Positions 46,359-55,284 of a stretch of DNA of 64,000 nucleotides are shown in pieces. Position 1 is the stretch's first letter. The number at the start of each line of letters is the position of its first letter. The notes under the pieces were generated by a model that saw only the letters and a program-made list of their open reading frames with translations, was not told where the DNA came from and did not search any database. This DNA comes from Candidatus Rhodoblastus alkanivorans (GTDB taxonomy: Bacteria > Pseudomonadota > Alphaproteobacteria > Rhizobiales > Beijerinckiaceae), in assembly GCF_022760755.1 (NCBI RefSeq), contig NZ_JAIVFP010000001.1, positions 2,212,001-2,276,000 of the forward strand, given 5' to 3'. Both the position numbers and the translations under genes were made by a program.

Positions 46359-47486
46359 ATGTTCAACAACGACGACATTCTTGCGGCTTTGAACAATGTT
46401 GCGGGGCCGGACGGCAAGACGCCGCTGCCGCAGTCCGGCGCGATCTCGGGCGTCAGCATCCGCGAGGGCAAGGTTTTCCTGTCGATTTCGGTGACGCCGG
46501 AGCAGGCTCCCCATTGCGAGCCGATGCGGCTGGCCGCGGAAGAGGCGCTCAAGGCTTTGCCCGGCGCCAAGGGCGCGCTGGCGGTGCTGACCTCGGAGCG
46601 CGCGCCGCAAAGCGCGCCGCAGGCCGCGCCGCAAAATGCGCCCAGAGGCGGCCATGGCCACGCGCCGCGCGGCGCGAGCCAAGGCTCGGGCGTCGAGGGA
46701 ATCAAGAAGATCGTCGCGGTGGCCTCGGGCAAGGGCGGCGTCGGCAAGTCCACGACCTCGGCCAATCTGGCGATCGGCCTCGCCCGGCTCGGCTTGAAGG
46801 TCGGCCTGCTCGACGCCGACCTGTTCGGCCCGTCCCAGCCGCGGCTGTTCGGCCTTTCCGGACGCCCGGACCTGGCCGAGGGCGGCGCGCTCGTGCCGAT
46901 GGAGAAGTTCGGCGTCAAGGTGATGTCGATCGGCTTCCTCGTTCCCGACGACGCGGCGATCGTATGGCGCGGGCCGATGGTGATGTCGGCCCTGACCCAA
47001 TTGCTGCGCGACGTCTCTTGGGGAGAACTCGACGTGCTGGTGGTGGACATGCCGCCCGGCACCGGCGACACCCAGCTCACCATGGCGCAGAATGTCGGGC
47101 TCGCGGGCGCGGTGATCGTCTCGACGCCGCAGGACCTCGCCTTGATCGACGCGCGGCGCGGCATCGCCATGTTCAACCAGGTTCACGTGCCGATCATCGG
47201 CCTGTTCGAGAACATGAGCTATTTCCTGTGCCCGCATTGCGGCGGCCGCACCGAGATTTTCGCCCATGGCGGAGCCAGGGCCGAAGCCGAAAAGATGGAC
47301 GTGCCCTTCCTCGGCGACGCCCCGCTCGACGCCATGGTGCGCGAAACCTCCGACGCCGGCCTCCCCGTCGTCGCCAAGGACCCCGAAAGCCCCCAGGCCA
47401 AACCCTATCTCGCCCTCGCCGAAAAAGTCCGAGACGCCCTCAACCAGGCCCCAGCCAAAAAAGCCCCCAAAATCGCCGTCGAGTGA
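46359..47486 (+). CDS. mrp: Mrp/ApbC-family Fe-S cluster carrier ATPase
   Basis: P-loop ATPase (375 residues) carrying [4Fe-4S] clusters to target proteins. The N-terminal MIP18/DUF59-like domain (1-80, LAALNNVAGPDGKTPLPQSG), an Ala/Gln/Pro linker (about 85-110), then the deviant Walker A of ASGKGGVGKSTTSANLA, LDADLFGPSQP, DMPPGTGDTQL and the cluster-binding CPHC of FLCPHCGG. The ATG at 46359 begins MFNNDDILAALN. Proximity to dsrA may reflect cluster delivery, but Mrp is widespread. Confidence 0.94.
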   Translation: MFNNDDILAALNNVAGPDGKTPLPQSGAISGVSIREGKVFLSISVTPEQAPHCEPMRLAAEEALKALPGAKGALAVLTSERAPQSAPQAAPQNAPRGGHGHAPRGASQGSGVEGIKKIVAVASGKGGVGKSTTSANLAIGLARLGLKVGLLDADLFGPSQPRLFGLSGRPDLAEGGALVPMEKFGVKVMSIGFLVPDDAAIVWRGPMVMSALTQLLRDVSWGELDVLVVDMPPGTGDTQLTMAQNVGLAGAVIVSTPQDLALIDARRGIAMFNQVHVPIIGLFENMSYFLCPHCGGRTEIFAHGGARAEAEKMDVPFLGDAPLDAMVRETSDAGLPVVAKDPESPQAKPYLALAEKVRDALNQAPAKKAPKIAVE

Positions 47487-47500
47487 GGGGAAAGTAAACC

Positions 47501-47528
47501 GCCCGCCGCCTCAAACGGCGGGCGTTTT
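47501..47528. terminator. Bidirectional terminator between mrp and the DsbA-like gene
   Basis: GCCCGCCG and CGGCGGGC form an 8-bp perfect stem around CCTCAAA with TTTT on the right. It lies 14 bp after the mrp stop and at the stop of the convergent thiol oxidoreductase gene. Confidence 0.8.
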
Positions 47529-47530
47529 CG

Positions 47531-48175
47531 TCAAAGGGCCTCGGGTTTGGCCGCCGTCAAGGCTCGGGCCTGCGCGACGGCCGATTTCATGGCGTCAAAG
47601 TCGATATAGCCATGGGCCTTGTATGGCCCGATCAGGAAATTCGGCACGCCGTCGAAGCCAAGCGCCTCGGCTTGCGCGATATTGCGTCTGATGAGCCGGT
47701 CGATGTCGTCGCCATGGGCGATCAGGTCGCTCTTGAGCCGCGCGAGGTCTGCGCCGGAGGACGCGATCGCCTCCTCCATCGTGGATTGCGGATTTCTCCG
47801 GCCTGGAATGCGCATCAGGGCGGCGTGGACCCTTTGGTACGCGCCCTGATAATTCGCCGCCAGCGCCATGCGCGCGCCGAAGACCGAGGCTTCGGATAGG
47901 ACGGGACAATCCTTGTAGACCAGCCTGACGCCGCTGTCGGTTTGCAGGATTCCATCGAGCGTCGGCGCCGATTTCTTGCAATAGGGGCAGTTGTAATCGA
48001 GGAAGGCGACGATTGTGACGTCGCCTTTGGGATTGCCCGCTGTCGGCGCGTCCGGATCGTTCGCGATCGATTCGAGGGTCATTTGTTGCGCCTTGGCGCG
48101 CCGCACGAAGCCGGAGGCCAGGAGGGGGCTGGACGCCAGGGCGGCGAGAAGGACAGTTCTGCGGTTCGTCAGCAT
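47531..48175 (-). CDS. DsbA/Com1-like periplasmic thiol oxidoreductase
   Basis: A 214-residue exported protein. The twin-arginine-like signal (MLTNRRTVLLAALASSPLLA) is followed by a thioredoxin fold with CxxC active site CPYC in FLDYNCPYCKKSAPTLD (near residue 62) and cis-Pro loop GVPNFLIG. The acidic start ALNDP-like and DFDAMK tail match the DsbA/Com1 (DsbG-like) family in Hyphomicrobiales. It likely oxidises or isomerises periplasmic disulfides. Convergent with mrp. Another CxxC partner is not seen. Confidence 0.88.
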   Translation of the reverse strand: MLTNRRTVLLAALASSPLLASGFVRRAKAQQMTLESIANDPDAPTAGNPKGDVTIVAFLDYNCPYCKKSAPTLDGILQTDSGVRLVYKDCPVLSEASVFGARMALAANYQGAYQRVHAALMRIPGRRNPQSTMEEAIASSGADLARLKSDLIAHGDDIDRLIRRNIAQAEALGFDGVPNFLIGPYKAHGYIDFDAMKSAVAQARALTAAKPEAL

Positions 48176-48499
48176 GGTGCTCCGTCAGGCGCTGGAATTT
48201 TCGCGTCGTCTGCTCTTATGAAATGAGAATGTCGAAAAAAAGAGGATATTCCTTGGGTGTGGGGAATGTCCTCAAGGCGCCTGACCGCGAAGGCGCCAGC
48301 GATTGTCAACGTCAACGGCCAACAGCGCGCTCAATATCGGAGCGACGACGGCGGCTTCAATTTTGATATCGCCACCATAGTCTGTCGTTGACGACCTCCG
48401 GCGGAACCCTGGCCCTCCGCGCCAGACACGCAAGGCGTGGCGCCAAAACGATTAGCCGCCCCCGGGGGGGGCGGCGAAAACCTTCGAAGGGTGATGAGC
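48176..48499. other. Intergenic region with terminator-like hairpin of the chemoreceptor gene
   Basis: About 320 bp without a convincing gene. At 48455-48475 a GCCGCCCCC/GGGGGCGGC hairpin, followed leftward by TAATCGTTTT, is a likely terminator for the minus-strand chemoreceptor gene. The remaining sequence has no recognisable element. Confidence 0.5.
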
Positions 48500-50203
48500 T
48501 CAGGCCGCGCGAAGCGCGCCGAGGAAGTTGTCGACCTCGCTCCGTAGCGCTTCGGCCTGTCGGGAAAGGTCGTCGGCGGCGCCGAGCATGCGGCCTGAGG
48601 CGGTGGAGGAGCTTTGCGCCGCTTCGAGCACGCCGCCGATATTTTCGGCGACCTGATAGGCGCCGTGGGAGGCGTGTTGCACGTTCGACGCGATCTCCTT
48701 GGTCGCCTCGCCCTGCTGATAGACCGCTTCGGCGATGGCCTGAGCGATGGTGTTGGCGCGTTCCGTGGTCCGCACGATGGTGGAAATGTTTTCCGCCGCA
48801 CGCTGGGTGGTCGCCTGAATGTCGTTGATCTGGGCGCCCACCTCCGCCGTCGCCTTGCTCGTCTGCTCGGCCAGCGTTTTGACTTCCTGCGCGACCACGG
48901 CGAAGCCGCGGCCGGCCTCGCCCGCGCGGGCGGCTTCGATCGTGGCGTTGAGCGCCAGCATGTTGGTCTGGCCGGCAATGTCGGCGATCATGTTGACGAT
49001 TCCGCCGATGCGTTCGGCTGCCATCGCCAGTTCGCTCATCTGTTGGTCGGCGCCCTCGGCCTGATTGGCCGAATCGCCGGCGATCTCACGCGATTCGCGG
49101 GCCTGGGCGTCGATTTCCTTCACCGAATAGGTGAGCTGTTCGGTCGCCGAGGCGACGGAGGAGATATTGCTCGACGACGCCTCCGAGGCTTCTGCCACGG
49201 TTTTGGCCTGGGCGGCGGCTTCGACCGCCGCGTCGCTCATGATGCGCGCGGAATGGCGGAAATCCTCGGACGCCCGCAGGACGTCGATGAGGATCGCGCG
49301 GACCTTGCCTTCGAACTGGTCGGCCATTTGCGCGGCCATGGCGCGCTTCTGGGCGTCCTGGCTGGCGCGGGCGCCGGCCGCCTCGGCTTCCAGCTCGCGC
49401 GCCCGACGCATGCCGCCCTTGAAGATTTCGAGTCCGCGCGCCAGCGCGCCGATTTCGTCGCGGCGCGCCGCCCCGTCCACATCGACGTCGAGATCGCCGC
49501 GCGCCAGCCGGTCGAGCGCGTTCGTGGCCTGCAGCAGCGGCGCGACCATGCCGAAAACGAGTCCCGCGCTCATCAGCGCGCCGAGAGCCACGCTCGCGCC
49601 GATGCCCAGCAGCAGAAGCCACCGTCCGTTGCGATAGCCCTTTTCGACTTCTTCGGCGGCGTCGGCGCCGCCTTTGTCGTTCAGCGCGATGTTGTGGTTG
49701 AGCAGATCCACGATCCTGGCGTTGGCGTTGGCGTTGGCGTCGGCGTCGGCGTAGGCGTTCATCGCGCCGGCGAGATTGCCGCCGCGCGCGCTCATCACCG
49801 TGTCCAGCGCCGCTTGCCGGTAGGCCGGCCATTCGCGGCCGAAATCGGCCATGAGCCTGGCGGTCTCGCTGCCGGCGACGATCAGAGGCTTAAAATCGTT
49901 GTACGACTTCTCGACCTGGGCGGCGGCGGCGGCCATCGCGTCCTCGATCCCCTCGGCGCCCGTGTTGGAAGCGATCGCCAGCAGAGCCTCGGTCTCCGCC
50001 AGATGGTAGTGATTCACCGCCTTGCGCAGGGAGCCGATCTTCTTACCCGCCGGCATCCAGTCGTTGCGGATCGTCGCGGATTGCTCCGCCATCCCCGCCA
50101 TGCGCGTCATCGCCAGCGCGCCGAGCGCGGCCAGCGCGACGAACATGCTGGAAAAGGCAATGAGGATTTTGGTTCGAATGCTCAAATCGCGCCACAATTT
50201 CAT
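48500..50203 (-). CDS. Methyl-accepting chemotaxis protein
   Basis: A 567-residue chemoreceptor. TM1 at about 12-34, a helical periplasmic sensor (about 35-190), TM2 at about 195-220, HAMP (about 221-272, [21 protein letters not shown]) and a long cytoplasmic signalling domain. The conserved hairpin tip is [19 protein letters not shown], preceded by IADIA. The periplasmic region contains a repetitive [11 protein letters not shown] stretch from a hexanucleotide microsatellite (49718-49760). No che genes are adjacent. Ligand unknown. The ATG at 50203 begins [12 protein letters not shown]. Confidence 0.93.
   Translation of the reverse strand: MKLWRDLSIRTKILIAFSSMFVALAALGALAMTRMAGMAEQSATIRNDWMPAGKKIGSLRKAVNHYHLAETEALLAIASNTGAEGIEDAMAAAAAQVEKSYNDFKPLIVAGSETARLMADFGREWPAYRQAALDTVMSARGGNLAGAMNAYADADANANANARIVDLLNHNIALNDKGGADAAEEVEKGYRNGRWLLLLGIGASVALGALMSAGLVFGMVAPLLQATNALDRLARGDLDVDVDGAARRDEIGALARGLEIFKGGMRRARELEAEAAGARASQDAQKRAMAAQMADQFEGKVRAILIDVLRASEDFRHSARIMSDAAVEAAAQAKTVAEASEASSSNISSVASATEQLTYSVKEIDAQARESREIAGDSANQAEGADQQMSELAMAAERIGGIVNMIADIAGQTNMLALNATIEAARAGEAGRGFAVVAQEVKTLAEQTSKATAEVGAQINDIQATTQRAAENISTIVRTTERANTIAQAIAEAVYQQGEATKEIASNVQHASHGAYQVAENIGGVLEAAQSSSTASGRMLGAADDLSRQAEALRSEVDNFLGALRAA
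49718..49760. repeat. Hexanucleotide tandem repeat in the chemoreceptor sensor domain
   Basis: Seven consecutive units of the type GCGTTG/GCGTCG/GCGTAG encode alternating Asn/Ala and Asp/Ala residues in the periplasmic sensor. A 6-bp unit keeps the frame when copy number changes. The first three units are identical and the rest differ by one base. Confidence 0.8.
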
Positions 50204-50317
50204 CGGGCTCTCCGTTGCCGCGGGCGGTGGGGTGAGCGCGAAATTAGCGGCGCAAGTTTGCCTCAATCTTGCGGGAAGGGTCGCGCCGCCCGGAGGAGAG
50301 GGGCGGCGCGGGCGGCG

Positions 50318-50770
50318 TCAGCCGACGATATGTTTTTCGATGTCCCAGATGGGCAGATTGGTGAAATCCTTGTCGATCTCGGCGAGCACCTTGCTTTTCA
50401 CGTCGTTGTGCAGGCAGCGGCGCAGGTCGGCCAGCGTCCTGGCGGGCGCCGCGATCACCACCGCGGTCGCGGCGCGCTCGCGCACGATGGTCTCCAGCGC
50501 CTCGGCGGCGCGCTCGGCGAACCGATGTTCCTCGATCTCATGCCAGTCGGTCGGCTCGACCGCGCTGCGCGCCGTGGAATTCGCCCCCATGAAGGCGCGT
50601 CCGGGCTTGTCCGTGCCCTGATCGCGGCTCGGCGGATTGTCCTCGCCGGCCAGAACGCGCTCGGTCACCAGATTGGCGTATTTCTCGTCTCCCTCGTTGC
50701 GCAGGAACAAAGCCTTGCGGCCGTCGCCAACAAAAACGAAAGCGTCATGGGGAAGTGCGATTTTGTTCAC
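50318..50770 (-). CDS. Host-attachment family protein (PF10116-like)
   Basis: A 150-residue protein resembling the family annotated as required for attachment to host cells: NKIALPHDAFVFVGDGRKAL (core HDAFVFVGDGRKALFL), RAFMGANSTARSAVEPTDWH and a C-terminal IAAPARTLADLRRCLHNDVK. The family is related to the baeRF/eRF1-like fold, and the attachment role has been shown only in a few plant-associated bacteria. The GTG at 50770 is favoured by GGGAG seven bases upstream. Monocistronic; actual role here unknown. Confidence 0.75.
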   Translation of the reverse strand: MNKIALPHDAFVFVGDGRKALFLRNEGDEKYANLVTERVLAGEDNPPSRDQGTDKPGRAFMGANSTARSAVEPTDWHEIEEHRFAERAAEALETIVRERAATAVVIAAPARTLADLRRCLHNDVKSKVLAEIDKDFTNLPIWDIEKHIVG

Positions 50771-51051
50771 GATCTTACTCCCGATTTTCGGGTTAGGCGC
50801 CGCTTGCCGCACGGCGCTGGCGGATGGAGCGGGCCGCTCGGGCCGACGCTCCCGCCCTCTTTCGGCAGGGCCAGGTTTTCCTCCTGGAATCATAAATAGG
50901 GGGAAACCCCGTTCGGCGCCATGACGCGTGTCAATTTGCTCAAGTCAAGCTTGCGCTCGACAAACGGGGGGGCGAAGCGCGAAGGCGCGATTAACGGTGA
51001 AAAAAGTTCGTCAGATTCGGCGCGCGGAGCTAAATCCACGGCGTTCCAAGC

Positions 51052-51384
51052 TCATTGGACGATGAGTTCGCCTTCGGTCGTGTCGATATGGAAATCGTCG
51101 AAGAAGGCGTAGCGACCCGCGTTGAGCGCGCGCATTTGGATCGCGACTTCACCCCCCGCCGCGACGATTCGTTCGACCCGCAGGCTCTTGCTTTCGAATT
51201 CGGCGGGCGTGGAATCCAGATTCCTGACGACCAGCGTGAAAGGCTGGTTCGCGGGCGCGCGCGGCGCGACGGGCGCGAACTTATGGTTCTTGATCGCAAT
51301 GCGGACAGTCGCCTGTTGCGCGACAGCGGGCGCGGCGATCGGGCCGAGCAGGACGATTGCGGCGAAGAGGTGGGCGGTCTTCAT
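51052..51384 (-). CDS. Periplasmic cupredoxin-domain protein
   Basis: A 110-residue exported protein. The signal peptide MKTAHLFAAIVLLGPIAAPA is cut near AVAQQ, then a cupredoxin fold of about 85 residues (NHKFAPVAPRAPANQPFTLV, DSTPAEFESKSLRVERIV). The canonical His-Cys-His-Met copper ligands are largely absent; only the N-terminal HKF His is apparent. Such EfeO/P19-associated cupredoxins often accompany Ftr1 iron permeases. Here it follows an outer membrane protein gene by 26 bp on the same strand and no permease is in reach. Confidence 0.75.
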   Translation of the reverse strand: MKTAHLFAAIVLLGPIAAPAVAQQATVRIAIKNHKFAPVAPRAPANQPFTLVVRNLDSTPAEFESKSLRVERIVAAGGEVAIQMRALNAGRYAFFDDFHIDTTEGELIVQ

Positions 51385-51410
51385 GGTTGGCTCCATAATT
51401 TGGTGGCGGG

Positions 51411-52307
51411 TCAGAATTCGACGCCGAGTTTGAGGCGGGCGCGCTGCTGCGTAAAATCGGCCAGGTCGAGACCGCCGGGCGCGCCCTCGGCGTGGCCGGA
51501 GACCTGGGTCGACCAGGCGGCCGCCAGGAAGATTTTCGGCGTGAACTGCACGTAGAGCGTCGGCCCGAGATAGAAGGCCGAACCATCGAGAGTGTTGAAG
51601 CCGTATCCCTGAAAGGATCGATAGAACTCCGCTTCGCCGCCCAATGCGACCTTTGGCGTGACACGGAACGCCATTGCCGCGGTGGCGCCGAAGCCCGAGG
51701 CGCGGCTCCAACCTGAGTCGCCGGGGGCGCGTGCGGCTTCCGGCTCGTAGATCAGATTCAGGGCGGCAAAGAGCCGGTTGGCGATCAGCTCCGTGTCGGC
51801 GGCAAGGCGCGCCTCCATCGCGAAGCTGCTCTCGCGACCGCCGCCGGTCCCGTCGATCCGGCCCCATTCGGGCTCGACGGACAGCGACAGGCCGATCGGG
51901 TTGCCGGGACCCCGTCCGATCAGCAGGAATTTCGGCTTGAACGAGAAGCCCGAATAATTGGCGCTGTCGCGATTATCGAGGCCGTCAACGTTGTGGATAT
52001 CGCTCCACAGGCCTCGCACGGCGACTTCGTAAGACCAGAACTGGGACGGAACATGCTCGAACTCCAGCTCCTGCTCGATGGACCTGAAACTGCCTCCTCG
52101 CATGCCCGCATTCGCGGTGGTTTCGGATTCGAGCTCCTTCTCGCCCTCGGCGCCGATGTCCGTGCCTTCGGTGAAGCCAAAAAGATACTTGGTCTCGATG
52201 TCATGGTAACGGTCCGACGGGACGTTCTCCGCCTTGGCGCCGAACGTTGACGCGGCGACGCAGAGGGTGACCAGCGACAGGATGAGATGCAATCGGGCGG
52301 CGGTCAT
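51411..52307 (-). CDS. Predicted outer membrane beta-barrel protein
   Basis: A 298-residue exported protein. Signal peptide (MTAARLHLILSLVTLCVAAS, cut near GAKAE) followed by alternating amphipathic strands with many aromatic residues and a terminal Phe (KLGVEF), typical of a barrel. FLFGFTEGTDIG-like opening (KYLFGFTEGTDIGAEGEKEL) resembles proteins found next to cupredoxin/Ftr1 iron-uptake genes. Probably cotranscribed with the downstream cupredoxin gene, suggesting a metal-related envelope role (inference). Confidence 0.65.
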   Translation of the reverse strand: MTAARLHLILSLVTLCVAASTFGAKAENVPSDRYHDIETKYLFGFTEGTDIGAEGEKELESETTANAGMRGGSFRSIEQELEFEHVPSQFWSYEVAVRGLWSDIHNVDGLDNRDSANYSGFSFKPKFLLIGRGPGNPIGLSLSVEPEWGRIDGTGGGRESSFAMEARLAADTELIANRLFAALNLIYEPEAARAPGDSGWSRASGFGATAAMAFRVTPKVALGGEAEFYRSFQGYGFNTLDGSAFYLGPTLYVQFTPKIFLAAAWSTQVSGHAEGAPGGLDLADFTQQRARLKLGVEF

Positions 52308-52465
52308 TTGTCGTTTCCCAAAGAATGTCGATCGGATGAATCAAGTTTTGCCTTCCGCCCCGTCTGGCGCAACAACAACGGCTTTCATTAGAATAAATAT
52401 AAACTAGCGCCGGTTTCCGCGTTTGGGCGCGCGGTCGGCGCCGCGTGGAGCGGACGTTTCGCGGC

Positions 52466-53365
52466 TCAGACGGACGGGCAGGACTTCAACCGCTCGATCA
52501 GCCAACGTCCGGCCGGTCCGGGCGGCGCCGCCGTGCGATAGACGGCGGTCATCGGCGCGATCAGTCCAGCGGACGGAATTTCCGGCGTGACGAGCCGAAC
52601 CAGCCGCCCTTCGGCGAGGTCACGCTCGACGGCGTGCAGCGGCATTGAGCCCCATCCGATGCCGTTGAGCAGGAAGGAATGTTTGGCGTAGAGATCGGCG
52701 AGCCGCCAGGTGGTCGGCGACATCACGCTGTATTCCAGTTCGGTCGAGCGGCTCGCGCGCTCGGTGAGGACGAGCTGGATGTGTTTGGCCAGTTCGCTTT
52801 GGGGGATCACGCCTTTGAGCGCCGCCAGCGGATGGTCCGGAGCCGCGACCATGATCACGGCGACGCCCGCGAGCGACTCGGCGCTTAAGCCCGGCGGCAG
52901 CGGCGTCGGGCCGCCGACGACGGCGAAACTGGCGCGTCCGTCGAGCACCGGTTCGGTCGAGGCGCCCAGCACCTCCACGTAAATGCGCAGCGGCGTCGCC
53001 GGGAAACGCAGGCGAAATTCCTTGGCCGCCTCGGTGATCGCCTGGAACGGGAAATAGACGTCGATGACCGCGCATAACTCCGGCTCGATTCCTTCCGACA
53101 GCCCTTTGGCGCGGAAATTCAGGAAATCGACGGCGCCGCCGACGGCGCGGGCGTCCCGCAGCAGCAGCTTGCCGGCGGAGGTGAGCCGGGGCGCGCGCCC
53201 TGAACGATCGAACAGACCGACGCCGAGTTCGTCCTCGAGCCGGCGGACGAGGTCGCTCACAGCCGACTGCGCCCGCCCCAGCTTGCGGGCGGCTGCCGAA
53301 AAACTGCCTTCCTCCGCGGCGACGATAAAAGTGCGGATCTGGTCGAGCGAAACACGGTCGCGCAT
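52466..53365 (-). CDS. LysR-type transcriptional regulator
   Basis: A 299-residue regulator. The N-terminal winged HTH (RVSLDQIRTFIVAAEEGSFS, AARKLGRAQSAVSDLVRRLE) and the effector domain (about 90-295) are intact. Divergent from the yceI-b561-yceI operon, with a perfect ATCTGAA-A-TTCAGAT palindrome (T-N11-A) in the 136-bp interval. It likely controls that operon and itself. Ligand unknown. Confidence 0.92.
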   Translation of the reverse strand: MRDRVSLDQIRTFIVAAEEGSFSAAARKLGRAQSAVSDLVRRLEDELGVGLFDRSGRAPRLTSAGKLLLRDARAVGGAVDFLNFRAKGLSEGIEPELCAVIDVYFPFQAITEAAKEFRLRFPATPLRIYVEVLGASTEPVLDGRASFAVVGGPTPLPPGLSAESLAGVAVIMVAAPDHPLAALKGVIPQSELAKHIQLVLTERASRSTELEYSVMSPTTWRLADLYAKHSFLLNGIGWGSMPLHAVERDLAEGRLVRLVTPEIPSAGLIAPMTAVYRTAAPPGPAGRWLIERLKSCPSV

Positions 53366-53375
53366 GGTTTCTTCT

Positions 53376-53390
53376 ATCTGAAATTCAGAT
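53376..53390. promoter_or_regulatory. LysR-type binding box (T-N11-A)
   Basis: ATCTGAA-A-TTCAGAT is a perfect inverted repeat with the T-N11-A core of LysR sites. It lies 11 bp upstream of the regulator's start codon and 112 bp upstream of the first yceI gene. Confidence 0.65.
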
Positions 53391-53501
53391 GGAAAATATC
53401 ACAAACCAACGGCCGGACGCCAGAGGCATACGGCCCCAGATTGGGCGCAGCTTCGCAGGTCCGCGCCGCCGGACCCGTCATCTCGCAGAAAGGAACTGTT
53501 C

Positions 53502-54116
53502 ATGAAAAGCATTATTGCCGCGGGCCTTGGCGCGGTCCTTTTCGCCGGCGCCGGCGTGGCCGCTTTCGCCCAGTCGCGCGTGACCGAGGGCAAGAACGTC
53601 AAGGCCGGCGTGTACAGCGCCGAACCCTACCATACCCAGGCTCTGTTCACGGTTTCGCATTTCGGTCTGTCGAATTTTTCCGGCGTGATCACCGGCGCCT
53701 CCGGCTCGCTGAAGCTCGATCCCGCCCATCCCGCCAATTCGAAACTGGAGGTTTCGCTGGATACCGGGACAATCCTGACCCCGGTCCAGAAACTCACCGA
53801 CGAGCTGAGGGGCGAGAATTGGCTCGACTCCGGCAAATATCCCAAGGCGCGTTTCGTCTCGACCAAGGTGATCCCGACCGGGGCCAATCAGGCGACCATT
53901 GAGGGCAATCTCACTTTTCACGGCGTGACCAAGCCATTCACCCTCAAGGCGCATCTGGTTGGCGTGGGCGTCAACCCGATCGACAAGGCCTATACTGTGG
54001 GTTTCGAGGCCGAGGGCGCGTTGAAGCGCACCGAATTCGGCGTGTCGGCCTATGCGCCGATGATCGGCGACACAGTCCATCTGACCATCCACGGCGCCTT
54101 CGAACTGAAGCCCTGA
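53502..54116 (+). CDS. YceI-family periplasmic lipid-binding protein
   Basis: A 204-residue exported lipocalin-like protein. Signal peptide MKSIIAAGLGAVLFAGAGVA (cut near AFA) followed by the YceI barrel: TVSHFGLSNFSGVITGASG, ARFVSTKVIP and FHGVTKPFTLKAHLVG are hallmark strands. YceI proteins bind isoprenoid or quinone-like lipids in the periplasm. First gene of a yceI-b561-yceI operon. Two base pairs separate the stop from the cytochrome start. Confidence 0.93.
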   Translation: MKSIIAAGLGAVLFAGAGVAAFAQSRVTEGKNVKAGVYSAEPYHTQALFTVSHFGLSNFSGVITGASGSLKLDPAHPANSKLEVSLDTGTILTPVQKLTDELRGENWLDSGKYPKARFVSTKVIPTGANQATIEGNLTFHGVTKPFTLKAHLVGVGVNPIDKAYTVGFEAEGALKRTEFGVSAYAPMIGDTVHLTIHGAFELKP

Positions 54117-54117
54117 T

Positions 54118-54705
54118 ATGACCAAGCCGTCGCCCGAACGTTACAGCGCGGTCGCCGTCGTCCTGCATTGGGCGATGGCGCTCGGGATTTTCGCCCTGAT
54201 CGGCATCGGGCTGACCATGAAACATGGGAATATCCCCAAGGCGCAGGTGGTTCAGCTCTTTCAGCTCCACAAATCCATCGGAATTCTCATCCTTCTTCTG
54301 GTGATCGTCCGGCTGGCGTGGCGGCTGGTCCAAGCTCCGCCGGCGCTGCCTTCCGTCCTGCCGGCGCTGGAACGCAAGGCCGCCCATGCCGGTCATGCGG
54401 CGCTCTATTTCTTCATGCTGGCGCTGCCTTTGAGCGGCTGGGCGCTCGTCACCACCTCGCGGTTCAACATACCGACCGTGCTGTTCGGACTGGTCGTCTG
54501 GCCGCCCATGCCGTTTCTGGCCGATTCGGCCGACAAGGCGGCGATTCATGAGGTTATGGAGGCGTTCCACAAATATGGCGCCTATGTGCTGATCGCGGTG
54601 CTGGCCGTTCACATCGGCGCCGCCCTGCGTCATGCGGTCAAGGGCGACGCGCCGCTGTCGCGCATGAGCCTGTTCGGCGGCAAGGCCGGGGGGAGCGCGA
54701 AGTGA
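54118..54705 (+). CDS. Cytochrome b561
   Basis: A 195-residue membrane di-heme cytochrome. Four hydrophobic helices with His pairs (VVLHWAMALGIFA, LHKSIGILILLL, AGHAALYFFMLALPLSGWAL and VLAVHIGAALRH) match the prokaryotic b561 family, which passes electrons between quinols and periplasmic partners. Flanked by two yceI genes, whose products may bind its lipid or quinone substrate. The stop overlaps the GTG of the second yceI (GTGA). Confidence 0.93.
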   Translation: MTKPSPERYSAVAVVLHWAMALGIFALIGIGLTMKHGNIPKAQVVQLFQLHKSIGILILLLVIVRLAWRLVQAPPALPSVLPALERKAAHAGHAALYFFMLALPLSGWALVTTSRFNIPTVLFGLVVWPPMPFLADSADKAAIHEVMEAFHKYGAYVLIAVLAVHIGAALRHAVKGDAPLSRMSLFGGKAGGSAK

Positions 54706-55250
54706 GGGGGGCGGCCGTTCTTGCCATTCTTCTGGCGTCAGCCTCGGCGGCGCAGGCGGCTTCGTGGAAAGTCCTGCCGGGAAGCGCCCTGACCTTCACC
54801 GGCTCGCAGGCCGGCGAGAAATTTACCGGCCATTTCGGCCAGTTCGACGCAAAAATCTCGCTTGACCCGGACAAGCTTGCCGAAGCCAGCATTGTCGTGG
54901 CGGTGGATGTCGCCAGCGCCGCCACCGGCGACCTGCAGCGCGATACGGCGCTCCCGGCCAAGGATTGGTTCGACGCCGCTGCTTTTCCGCAGGCGCGGTT
55001 CGAGTCGCATCAGGTGACCCGCACCGCCGCGGGTTATGAGGCGGTGGGGGGCCTGACTTTGCGCGGCGTGACCAAGGAAATCCATCTGCCCTTCACCCTG
55101 GCTATCGACGGGCGGAAGGCGGAGGCGAAGGGCCATCTCGATTTGAACCGCGACCTTTTCGGCGTGGGGCAGGGGCAATGGACGAGCGACGAATGGGTCG
55201 CCCTCAAGGTCGGCGTCGATTTCGACCTGAAGGCCGAGCGCACGGATTGA
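54702..55250 (+). CDS. Second YceI-family periplasmic protein
   Basis: A 182-residue exported YceI protein. Short signal peptide (MRGAAVLAILLASASAAQA) then SWKVLPGSALTFTGSQAGEK, ARFESHQVTR and TLRGVTKEIHLPFTL. It diverges substantially from the first copy, so the pair is not a recent duplication. GTG start overlapping the b561 stop. Confidence 0.9.
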   Translation: MRGAAVLAILLASASAAQAASWKVLPGSALTFTGSQAGEKFTGHFGQFDAKISLDPDKLAEASIVVAVDVASAATGDLQRDTALPAKDWFDAAAFPQARFESHQVTRTAAGYEAVGGLTLRGVTKEIHLPFTLAIDGRKAEAKGHLDLNRDLFGVGQGQWTSDEWVALKVGVDFDLKAERTD

Positions 55251-55284
55251 GGCGCGCGCCGAATAGGGCGCGGGCCGCAGGTGG

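Noticed and set aside
50921-51112. Small plus-strand frame between the attachment-family and cupredoxin genes
   Set aside because: Overlaps the 3' end of the cupredoxin gene and shows no recognisable features.
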